Origin: an uncultured Collinsella sp.
GTDB lineage: Bacteria > Actinomycetota > Coriobacteriia > Coriobacteriales > Coriobacteriaceae
Assembly (NCBI GenBank): GCA_902470365.1
Contig: CABRFZ010000011.1
Coordinates: forward strand, 1 to 63,673
DNA: 63,673 nt
Reading direction: 5' to 3'
This document shows, piece after piece, positions 36,210 to 43,960 of this stretch. The translations under genes were made by a program, and so were the position numbers. The notes beneath the pieces were generated by a model that saw only the letters and a program-made list of their open reading frames with translations, did no database searches and was not told the DNA's origin. How positions within the stretch are numbered: the first letter of the stretch is position 1; each line of letters starts with the position of its first letter.

Positions 36210-38357
36210 GTGGCAAAAAAGCCTCAGCACGCTCAGAACAGCCAACGCGGACAGCAGGGCAAACAGGGCCAGCAGCAAAAGCGCGGCGGCAAGGCGCAGG
36301 CCACGGTCACCCGCGCCAAGCATTCCCAAGCGACGCCCGCCCGCCCCTGGCGTCCGGGCCGCGATAAATTCCTCCCCGTCAGTCGTGCCGACATGGATGC
36401 GCGCGGCTGGGACCAGTGCGACTTTGTCTATATCTGCGGCGATGCCTACGTGGACCATCCCAGCTTTGGCATGGCCATCATCAGCCGCGTACTCGACGCG
36501 CACGGCTACAAGGTGGGCATCATCTGCCAACCCGACTGGACCGACCCCGCCAGCATCACTGTGCTCGGCGAGCCGCGCCTGGGCTTTTTGGTCAGCGCCG
36601 GCAACATGGACTCCATGGTCAACCACTATTCGGTGACCAAGCACCGCCGCCACACCGACGCCTATACCCCCGGCGGCGAGGAAGGTCACCGCCCCAACCG
36701 TGCCGTCACGGTCTACGGCAATCTCATCCGTCAGACGTTTAAGGACGCCCCCATCATCATCGGCGGCATCGAGGCGAGCCTGCGTCGCCTGGCCCACTAC
36801 GACTACTGGCAGGACAAACTCAAGCGCTCGGTGCTGCTCGACTCGGGCGCCGACATCCTCATCTACGGCATGGGTGAGCACGCGATCGTCGAGATCGCCG
36901 ACGCGCTCGACGCGGGACTGCCCATCGATCAGATCACCTATATCAACGGCACCGTTTACCGCACGGGCTCGCTCGACGAGGTCTACGACTACGACCTGCT
37001 GCCCAGTTGGGACGACCTTGCCGCCGATAAGCTCAACTACGCGCGCAGCTTTAATGTGCAGCAGCAGAACATGGACCCCATCACCGGACACCGCCTGGTA
37101 GAGCCCTACCCCAACAGCGTCTATGTGGTGCAGAACCCGCCGTCGGCGACGCTTTCCACCGACGAGATGGACGAGGTGGCCGAGCTCCCCTACGCACGCG
37201 ACTGGCATCCCGATTACGACGCGGCGGGCGGCGTGCCGGCCTTTGCCGAGATCAAGTTTTCAATTAGCTCCAACCGCGGCTGTTTTGGCGAGTGCTCGTT
37301 TTGCGCGCTCACCTTCCACCAGGGCCGCGTGCTGCAGATGCGCAGCCACGACTCGATCATGCGCGAGGCCGAGCTGCTCACACACGACCCCGAGTTTAAG
37401 GGCTATATCAACGACGTGGGCGGACCGACGGCCAACTTTAGCCGCCCCGCCTGCGACAAGCAGCTCAAGCACGGCGTGTGCAAGAACAAACGCTGCCTGT
37501 GGCCGAGCGTGTGCAAGAACATGGTGGTCGACGAGACCGGCTACACGCAGCTGCTGCGCGACCTACGCCAGCTGCCGGGCGTCAAGAAGGTCTTCGTCCG
37601 CAGTGGCATCCGCTTTGACTACACCATGGCCGATGCCTCGGACGAGTTTTTGCGCGAGCTGCTAGAGCACCATGTCTCGGGCCAGTTACGCGTGGCACCC
37701 GAGCACGTGAGCGACGCGGTGCTGTCCGTGATGGGCAAGCCGAGTCGCGCCGTCTACGACGCATTCTGCCGTAAATTTGAACGCTTGAATCGCGAATACG
37801 GACTCAAGCAGTACGTGGTGCCGTATCTGATCTCGAGCCACCCCGGTTCAACCATGAAGGAAGCCGTGGATCTTGCCGAAGCCGTGCGCGACATGGGCTA
37901 CATGCCCGAGCAGGTGCAGGACTTCTACCCCACACCGTCCACTATGTCGACGTGCATGTACTACACCGGCGTGGACCCGCGCACCATGAAACCGATCTAT
38001 GTGGCGCGCGACCCGCACGAGAAGGCCATGCAGCGCGCGCTCATCCAGTATCGCAAGCCCGAGAACTACAAGCTGGTACGCGAGGCGCTGGAAAAGGCTG
38101 GCCGTCGCGACCTGATCGGCTACACCAAGCATTGCCTGATCCGTCCCGTGCCGCCGCGCCCGGGCGAGACGTCTGCTGGCGGTGGGCATGGCGCAGGCAA
38201 GAAGGGCGGCAAGGCCCACGGCGGCGCTGGTGGTGCCGGCAAGGGGCCTAAGGGCAGCAAGGGCCACGGCGGCATGTCACGTGCGCAGAACACCGCAGGC
38301 CGTAACCGCGCGGCCCAGGGGCGTCAGGGCGCCAACGGCGGCGGGCGTCGCAACTAG
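36210..38357 (+). CDS. YgiQ family radical SAM protein (715 aa)
   Basis: The radical-SAM [4Fe-4S] motif CFGECSFC (C358, C362, C365) follows the B12-binding-like N-terminal region (FVYICGDAYVDHPSFG). Family marks such as IIIGGIEASLRRLAHYDYW and the cysteine-rich CKNKRCLWPSVCKN are present. The substrate of YgiQ proteins is unknown. GTG 36210 with GGAGGG upstream is the most likely start; ATG 36129 would overlap the divergent gene's leader. Both ends are low-complexity and basic (Gln/Lys-rich N-terminus, Gly/Lys-rich C-terminus). Its stop overlaps that of the convergent protease gene by 4 bp. Confidence 0.93.
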   Translation: MAKKPQHAQNSQRGQQGKQGQQQKRGGKAQATVTRAKHSQATPARPWRPGRDKFLPVSRADMDARGWDQCDFVYICGDAYVDHPSFGMAIISRVLDAHGYKVGIICQPDWTDPASITVLGEPRLGFLVSAGNMDSMVNHYSVTKHRRHTDAYTPGGEEGHRPNRAVTVYGNLIRQTFKDAPIIIGGIEASLRRLAHYDYWQDKLKRSVLLDSGADILIYGMGEHAIVEIADALDAGLPIDQITYINGTVYRTGSLDEVYDYDLLPSWDDLAADKLNYARSFNVQQQNMDPITGHRLVEPYPNSVYVVQNPPSATLSTDEMDEVAELPYARDWHPDYDAAGGVPAFAEIKFSISSNRGCFGECSFCALTFHQGRVLQMRSHDSIMREAELLTHDPEFKGYINDVGGPTANFSRPACDKQLKHGVCKNKRCLWPSVCKNMVVDETGYTQLLRDLRQLPGVKKVFVRSGIRFDYTMADASDEFLRELLEHHVSGQLRVAPEHVSDAVLSVMGKPSRAVYDAFCRKFERLNREYGLKQYVVPYLISSHPGSTMKEAVDLAEAVRDMGYMPEQVQDFYPTPSTMSTCMYYTGVDPRTMKPIYVARDPHEKAMQRALIQYRKPENYKLVREALEKAGRRDLIGYTKHCLIRPVPPRPGETSAGGGHGAGKKGGKAHGGAGGAGKGPKGSKGHGGMSRAQNTAGRNRAAQGRQGANGGGRRN

Positions 38358-39265
38358 GGCAGCGGCGCGCTCGCTGCGTCCATCCCACACGCGTGGCGCA
38401 GCGAGCGCATTGCCTCAACGAGGATGACACCGGCGATAGCGACCGTAATTGCCACGTCGAGCGGTGCGTTCACAAACCACAGCAAGCCCATGAGGTATGA
38501 CCCTGCATTAAAGGCAAAGTGCAGCAGGATCGTGTAACGGAGCTTTCCGGTGGTCACGAGCACCCAGCCAAAGATGAGGCCGGCGGCACCCGCGTAGCAA
38601 CCCTGTACCCAATTCATGTGCATAAAACCGAAGATTGCCGCCTGCAGTACAATCGCCGCTGCGATACCCCACATGCTTGGGGCCGCCCAGGGCACCATGG
38701 CGCCGCCCTGCGCGCTCGCACGACGCCGGCGCTTCCAAAGTGGGCGGCACTGCGGATTAAACGCTCGGAGCGAAAACTCAAAAATAATGCCGCGTACCAG
38801 CAGCTCTTCACAAAATGGGGCGCCGAGCACCGTAGTCAGGACGGCGAGATAGCTGGTGTCGCCCATGCCTGTTTCCTCGACAAGTTCGCTGTAGTCGGCC
38901 GCGGCATCGGGCAACAGCGACAGCACGGCGTCGGTCACGTAGCCAACGACCACCTGCATGGATAGGCCAATCACGATAACGCAGGCGATGCGTTTCCATG
39001 CCCCACGCGCTCCCCCGCCGAGCGGATGCGCGCTTTGCCGGCGTGCCATAAACGAACGCGGCCACAGATAACGCCACCACAGCAGCGCCATCAAAAACGA
39101 CGCCGTCTGCGCGACGGCCTGAAGCAATTGGATGTCGAGATCATCGATCGAAAAACCCATGAACACCGATGCGACGCCGAGGGCGGAGAACAAAACGACG
39201 CTCAGGGCAATATCGGCAGCGAAGACGCCAAAACAGGCAAGCGCCCAAATCATCGCATTGAGCAT
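38354..39265 (-). CDS. CPBP family intramembrane glutamic endopeptidase (303 aa)
   Basis: This is a polytopic membrane protein of the CAAX-protease/bacteriocin-processing (Abi) family. The catalytic Glu pair is in APFCEELLVRG, the conserved His in FGFMHMNWVQG and HFAFNAGS. ATG 39265 has GAGGAGG 5 nt upstream; the open frame extends to 39481. It lies 34 bp downstream of a DinJ-like antitoxin gene on the same strand. Possible roles include bacteriocin self-immunity or processing. Confidence 0.88.
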   Translation of the reverse strand: MLNAMIWALACFGVFAADIALSVVLFSALGVASVFMGFSIDDLDIQLLQAVAQTASFLMALLWWRYLWPRSFMARRQSAHPLGGGARGAWKRIACVIVIGLSMQVVVGYVTDAVLSLLPDAAADYSELVEETGMGDTSYLAVLTTVLGAPFCEELLVRGIIFEFSLRAFNPQCRPLWKRRRRASAQGGAMVPWAAPSMWGIAAAIVLQAAIFGFMHMNWVQGCYAGAAGLIFGWVLVTTGKLRYTILLHFAFNAGSYLMGLLWFVNAPLDVAITVAIAGVILVEAMRSLRHACGMDAASAPLP

Positions 39266-39299
39266 GCCAACCTCCTCAAAACCCGGCACTTGGGGACAG

Positions 39300-39503
39300 T
39301 CATTGTTGATGAGAATCGGGCGCAATGCCAAAAGCCCCGTTGGGCGAGATGTCGAACGGGAAGGTGCCGCAGCGATTGAACGCGGCGATAAACATGCGGA
39401 TGGCGTTGGACGGCGTAGTGCCCACGAGCTGGGTTGCCGCCGCGAAGGCCGCCTTTTCTTCGGGCAAGACCTTCGCGACAACCGGGGTCATGTGTTCTGC
39501 CAT
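39300..39503 (-). CDS. RelB/DinJ-type antitoxin-like protein (67 aa)
   Basis: The ribbon-helix-helix start (VVAKVLPEEKAAFAAATQLVG) and the typical RelB/DinJ segment TPSNAIRMFIAAFNRCGTFPFDI point to the antitoxin family. AAAGGAAG precedes ATG 39503. No YafQ/RelE-type toxin frame is found on either side: downstream is the CPBP protease and upstream a non-coding gap. It may be an orphan, or it may control the protease gene that follows. Confidence 0.7.
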   Translation of the reverse strand: MAEHMTPVVAKVLPEEKAAFAAATQLVGTTPSNAIRMFIAAFNRCGTFPFDISPNGAFGIAPDSHQQ

Positions 39504-39673
39504 GGCGCTTCCTTTTTGAAACGACGGTGGTGCGGATGGATGCGGGCCACGCGGCTGGGCGACGGGCTGTGAAGGCAACCCGATTGGCCCGCATCTGGAG
39601 TTTGTTCTACGGCGTTGGTATTACTTGGTATTCCTAAGTATTACCCCGCAGATAGAATACCATACCCGACCCC

Positions 39674-39700
39674 ATGGGGACGGAGAAAAAAACGGATCAA
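39674..39700. repeat. GATCCGTTTTCCTCCGT family, partial copy
   Basis: GGGGACGGAGAAAAAAACGG followed by ATCA is a diverged half of the palindrome at 46017-46078. It sits just past the stop codon of the permease-ATPase gene. Confidence 0.5.
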
Positions 39701-39719
39701 TTTGTTGCTGAGTAAGTCT

Positions 39720-41084
39720 TTAGAGCGTTATGATGTCCGAGATATTGAGGGCCCGAGCGTCAGCGGAATCGTGCGTGGCAAGCAACAGCATACGACCGTC
39801 GAGCAAGTCGAGCACGACCTCGGTGCATGCGTCGCGCGCAGCGATGTCTAGACCGGTAAAGGGCTCGTCCAGAATCACTGCGCCGCCCGGACACAGCAGG
39901 GCTCGGGCAATCTCGACGCGACGGCGCTGCCCGCCCGAGAGCTCGGCCACGCGGGCATGCACATCGATCCCCGGTACCAGCAGGCGCAACAAGGCAGCGG
40001 CACTCGAGGCATTCACGCGTGCATCGGCGCACACCAGCACGTTATCCAAAGCAGAGGCGTCCTCGACCAGGCGCACGTCCTGAAACACCATGGAGCACGG
40101 TGCGCACTCCCCCGCCACCAGCGCAAGCAACGTCGACTTGCCCACGCCCGAAGCGCCCATCACACAGGTGCGTCCACCGGCGGGCACATGAAGCACCAGT
40201 CCGTCGAGCGCCGGCGACCAGGGCGCCCGGTCGCCCACGGCGAGCGCAAGCTCCGCAGCAGCCCCGCCGCCAGCAGAGCCGCACGCACGCCCATGCGCCC
40301 GCACAGCAGCACGCCATGCTGCGGGCCCCGAAGCCCGCAGCAACCACACCAGCACGTGCTCGCATGCCCACGATGCCGCCACGACCAACACGGTCCACGC
40401 CAGCAGGTCAGCCGTCTCGATGAGCAGCTTCGCCTGATAGATGCGTTCGCCCACGGTGCCCGCCGCCATGCCGATCAACTCCGCCGCCACGCCGGCCTTC
40501 CAGCTCATGCCGATCACGGCGCGGGCGCACGAAAGCACAAACGGCAGGACTTCGCGCCAGGTGTGGGCGCAAAACAGTCGCCAGCCCCGCACGCCATGCA
40601 GACGAAACATCTGCTCCAGCGGCTGATCAACCTGCGTCAAACCCTCGACCAGCGAGAAATATACGCCCGGCAGTGCCATCAAAAAGACTGCCGCGATGCT
40701 CACGCGCGCCGATCCCAGCCAAATGAGCAGCAGGACCACCACGCAGGCAACCGGCGTCGCCTTAACAAACGAAAGCGCCGGAGCAACCAGGTGCGCAAAC
40801 GCCCGCGAACGTGACGAAATCCCGGCCAGCACGCCACCACACACCGCGGCAAGCGCCAGCCCGCCCAATATCCGCGCGCCCGAGCCCGCCAGAATCGCCC
40901 ATGTGCCGGCATCGCATACCAGTCGCAGCAACGCCACCACGACAGCGCCCGGCCCCGGCAAAATCAACGGCTGCGCCACGAGACCCGCCACCAGCACCCA
41001 CACGGCAAGCCAAAAGGCGGCGACGGCACCTGCTGCCGTCACCGCCTTCATACGCTCTGTCATTTGTCGAGCAAACGCACGCAC
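39720..41084 (-). CDS. ABC transporter with permease and ATPase fused (454 aa)
   Basis: Residues about 15-255 are a SsuC/TauC-type permease (six helices, with the EAA-like loop VDQPLEQMFRLHGVRGWRLF). Residues about 275-454 are an ATPase with Walker A GASGVGKS, signature LSGGQRRR and Walker B AVILDEPF. This fold normally comes as two proteins. A GTG at 41084 with GGAG upstream is preferred because the site lies in the tail of the substrate-binding gene 4 bp away. It is the last gene of the hydrogenase operon. The cargo is unknown; SsuC/TauC relatives move sulfonates, nitrate or thiamine precursors. Confidence 0.88.
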   Translation of the reverse strand: MRAFARQMTERMKAVTAAGAVAAFWLAVWVLVAGLVAQPLILPGPGAVVVALLRLVCDAGTWAILAGSGARILGGLALAAVCGGVLAGISSRSRAFAHLVAPALSFVKATPVACVVVLLLIWLGSARVSIAAVFLMALPGVYFSLVEGLTQVDQPLEQMFRLHGVRGWRLFCAHTWREVLPFVLSCARAVIGMSWKAGVAAELIGMAAGTVGERIYQAKLLIETADLLAWTVLVVAASWACEHVLVWLLRASGPAAWRAAVRAHGRACGSAGGGAAAELALAVGDRAPWSPALDGLVLHVPAGGRTCVMGASGVGKSTLLALVAGECAPCSMVFQDVRLVEDASALDNVLVCADARVNASSAAALLRLLVPGIDVHARVAELSGGQRRRVEIARALLCPGGAVILDEPFTGLDIAARDACTEVVLDLLDGRMLLLATHDSADARALNISDIITL

Positions 41085-41087
41085 GGG

Positions 41088-42146
41088 CTACTCCATGTAG
41101 TAGAAATCGTCAGCCGGAAGTTTACCACCCACGGCGCTCGCGTCCGCGTCGGACAGCACCTGCAGATACCCACTAAGTGCCGCCTTCATATCCTTGCCCG
41201 TCTGGCACACGAGCATGCACCCGGGAATCGCCTTCTCGGCAATCGTGGCGTTATCCACGATGCCCGCATCGACCACGGCCTGCGCCCAGTCCGCCGGCGC
41301 CGCGTTCACGGCCTCAACGCTCGCAACATGGCAGCTCAGGAATTCCGCCACGGCCTCGGGATGCTCCTCGGCAAAGGCACGGCGCACCACGGTCACACCC
41401 GTCAGCAAGCGCGAGCCCGTGTCACCCGCTAGCTCGTCCCACACATCGGTCAGGCTCACCGGTGCCGACAGCTTGCCCTCGCTCTTGGCGATGGCCGCCG
41501 TCTTGAACGGCTCGGGTAGCACGCCCACGGCAGTCGGGTCGGCAAGCAGAGCCGAGAGCACCTCGGTAGGCTCGCTCTTAAACTCGAGCGCCACCTGACC
41601 GGCCAAGCCCGCGCGCTCCAGCAGGTAGTTCATGACGTACTCCGGCGTGGTGCCCTTGCCCGTCATATAGACGGTATGGCCCGCCAGATCGCCAAACGAG
41701 GCCACACTCGCGTCGCCCGTCACCACGTTCAGCACGCCCAGCGTGTTGATGTCGATGACCCGCACCGCGCCCTCGGTCTTGTTGTAGAGCACGCTCGCCA
41801 CGTTGGCAGGCACCAGGGCGATATCGATATCGCCCTGAATGACCTTGGGCACAATCTCGTCGGCGGCAGTGTTGATCGCAAAGTCGAACTTATTGTCCGT
41901 CTCGCCATCGGCAGCCTGGTCCATAAACTGCACCAGGCCAATCGAGGTCGGCCCCTTGAGCGAGGCGACGTGCACCTCAACCGGCTCTGCGGCAGCACCG
42001 TCAGCGACAGACCCGGCAGCCGAGCCCGCGACAGACCCGGCACTGGCAGCCCCGCCGCCACAGCCCGCGAGCGCAAGCGACAGGGCGCCCGCGGCGAGCG
42101 CCGAGGAAAACCCCCGGCGCGACAGCTCAACATTAAACGCACGCAT
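41088..42146 (-). CDS. ABC substrate-binding lipoprotein, SsuA/NMT1-like (352 aa)
   Basis: The signal peptide carries a twin-arginine motif (SRRGFSS) and a lipobox (LAGC), so export as a folded, membrane-anchored protein is likely. The mature part has the NMT1/SsuA-like pattern: KGPTSIGLVQFM, DIDIALVPANVAS, HTVYMTGKGTTPEYVMNYLL and VGVLPEPFKTAA. The ligand is unknown. ATG 42146 was chosen since the frame upstream lies inside the hydrogenase gene; GAGGGGG lies upstream. It is 2 bp past the hydrogenase stop codon and 3 bp before the transporter fusion. Confidence 0.88.
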   Translation of the reverse strand: MRAFNVELSRRGFSSALAAGALSLALAGCGGGAASAGSVAGSAAGSVADGAAAEPVEVHVASLKGPTSIGLVQFMDQAADGETDNKFDFAINTAADEIVPKVIQGDIDIALVPANVASVLYNKTEGAVRVIDINTLGVLNVVTGDASVASFGDLAGHTVYMTGKGTTPEYVMNYLLERAGLAGQVALEFKSEPTEVLSALLADPTAVGVLPEPFKTAAIAKSEGKLSAPVSLTDVWDELAGDTGSRLLTGVTVVRRAFAEEHPEAVAEFLSCHVASVEAVNAAPADWAQAVVDAGIVDNATIAEKAIPGCMLVCQTGKDMKAALSGYLQVLSDADASAVGGKLPADDFYYME

Positions 42147-42148
42147 CG

Positions 42149-43960
42149 CTAGCACGCCCCCTCGTTGGGCATCGACCAGGCGTGATGGTCGGTATGCAGC
42201 AGCTCCTCGGCCAGCGGCGAAAGCGGCGCACCCAAGAACTCGCGATAGCACGCCTGAACGTCGGGATTCTCGTGCGAGAAGCGAATGTCCGCCTTCGCAT
42301 CCAGGCCCCACAGCACCTGGCCGCGCTCGGCCGCCAGCTCGCAGCCGTCGTGGATGGGCTGACCGCCGCCACCGACGCAGCCGCCCGGGCATGCCATAAC
42401 CTCAACGAAGTCATAGCTCACGCGGCCGTCGCGAATCGCGTCGAGCAGACGGGCAGCGTTGCCCAGCCCGTGTGCCACGGCGACGCGCACCTTGGTGCCC
42501 TCGATATCGGCCGCGGCTTCCTTCCAGCCGTCGAGTCCGCGCGTGTCGGTAAAGAAGTCGGCGTCGGGGTTCTTGCCCGTCACCAGGTAATAGGCCGAGC
42601 GCACGGCGGCCTCCATCACGCCGCCCGTGGCGCCAAAAATCACACCCGCACCCGTGCCAAAGCCCAGCGGCGTATCGAGCGGCTCCTCAACTAGCGTATC
42701 CACGCTCACGTGGCTCGCGCGGACCATGCGCACCATCTCGCGCACCGTCAGCGCAACGTCCACATCGGGCGTGCCGTCCTCGCCCACCATGCTCGGCAGC
42801 GCGCACTCGGCCTTCTTGGCCGTGCACGGCATCACGGACACCACAAACAGGCGCTCGGGCTCCGCGCCCAGCACCTTGGCGTAGTAGGTCTTGGCGATAG
42901 CGCCGAACATCTGCTGCGGCGACTTGGACGTGGACAGGCTGTCGACAAACTCGGGGTAACGTGCCTTCACAAAGCGCACCCAGCCCGGGCAGCAGCTCGT
43001 AAACATGGGCCAGCCGCGGCTGTCGCCCTCACCCTTAGCGGCGGCGCCCAGGCGCTCGAGCAGTTCGGAGCCCTCCTCCATAATGGTGAGGTCGGCCGAG
43101 AAATCGGTGTCGAACACGTACTCAAAGCCCACGCGGCGCAGTGCGCAGGCCAGACGCTCGACGGTTGCCTCCTCTCGAGATATGCCGAGTTCCTCGCCCC
43201 AGGCGCTGCGCACGGCAGGCGCGATCTGCACCAGCACGATCTTGTCGGGATTAGCGAGCGCGTCAAACACGGTCTCGGTATCGTCGCGCTCGCGCAGTGC
43301 GCCCGTCGGACAATGCGTAATGCACTGGCCGCACGCGACGCAATCGGTCTTGCCGATCGGCGCGCGTCCGCGGGTACCCACGGCGGTATGTGTGGCGCGG
43401 TTGGTCAGGTCCCAAATCCCCAGGCCCTGCACGCTCTCGCACACCTTGATGCAGCGCATGCATTTAATGCACTTGTCGTTTTCGCGGATGATGGGAAAAT
43501 CGAAATCCCAGCCCTCGCCCGCCAAATGCCTTTGATATGGCAGATAGAAAATGCCCAGGTCGTTGGCGATGGTCTGCAGGTTGCAGTTGCCGCTGCGCAC
43601 GCAGCTCGTGCACTGCGAATCGTGCTGGGACAGCAGCAGCTGCACGTTGGTGCGACGGGCCTCGCGGGCCTTGGGGCTGTTGGTGTGGACCACCATGCCG
43701 TCGAGCACGTAGTTGTTGCAGGCGGCAACCAGCTGGTCGCAGCCCTCAACCTCGACCACGCACACGCGGCAGCCACCGATCTCGTTCAGATCGCGCAGAT
43801 AGCACAGGGTGGGAATCTGGATGCCGACGGACTTGGCCGCATCCAGGATCGTGGTATGCTCGGGCACCACGACCTCGCAATTATCGATAGTGAGCTTGAC
43901 CATATTGTGCGCTCCGTTTTCGGTGTTGTCGCTGACGGTGGTTTTGTTGGGCTCTACCAT
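42149..43960 (-). CDS. [FeFe]-hydrogenase, group A type (603 aa)
   Basis: The enzyme oxidises or evolves H2 at a di-iron H-cluster. Domains in order: a [2Fe-2S] ferredoxin (CYLRDLNEIGGCRVC), a His-Cys cluster region (HDSQCTSCVRSGNC), two [4Fe-4S] ferredoxin motifs (CIKCMRCIKVC and CVACGQCITHC), then the H domain with L1 TSCCPGW (about 320), L2 MPCTAKKAE (about 376) and L3 MACPGGCVGGGGQP (about 521). ATG 43960 has GGAGG upstream and overlaps the stop codon of the upstream flavoprotein gene (ATGGTAG), so the two are coupled. The adjacent GltD-like partner resembles the glutamate-synthase-linked group A2 hydrogenases. Maturases HydEFG are not in the window. Confidence 0.95.
   Translation of the reverse strand: MVEPNKTTVSDNTENGAHNMVKLTIDNCEVVVPEHTTILDAAKSVGIQIPTLCYLRDLNEIGGCRVCVVEVEGCDQLVAACNNYVLDGMVVHTNSPKAREARRTNVQLLLSQHDSQCTSCVRSGNCNLQTIANDLGIFYLPYQRHLAGEGWDFDFPIIRENDKCIKCMRCIKVCESVQGLGIWDLTNRATHTAVGTRGRAPIGKTDCVACGQCITHCPTGALRERDDTETVFDALANPDKIVLVQIAPAVRSAWGEELGISREEATVERLACALRRVGFEYVFDTDFSADLTIMEEGSELLERLGAAAKGEGDSRGWPMFTSCCPGWVRFVKARYPEFVDSLSTSKSPQQMFGAIAKTYYAKVLGAEPERLFVVSVMPCTAKKAECALPSMVGEDGTPDVDVALTVREMVRMVRASHVSVDTLVEEPLDTPLGFGTGAGVIFGATGGVMEAAVRSAYYLVTGKNPDADFFTDTRGLDGWKEAAADIEGTKVRVAVAHGLGNAARLLDAIRDGRVSYDFVEVMACPGGCVGGGGQPIHDGCELAAERGQVLWGLDAKADIRFSHENPDVQACYREFLGAPLSPLAEELLHTDHHAWSMPNEGAC

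Noticed and set aside
35922..37208. Minus-strand open frame of 428 codons
   Set aside because: It is antisense to the YgiQ gene and its leader; the sense frame has a clear radical SAM motif.
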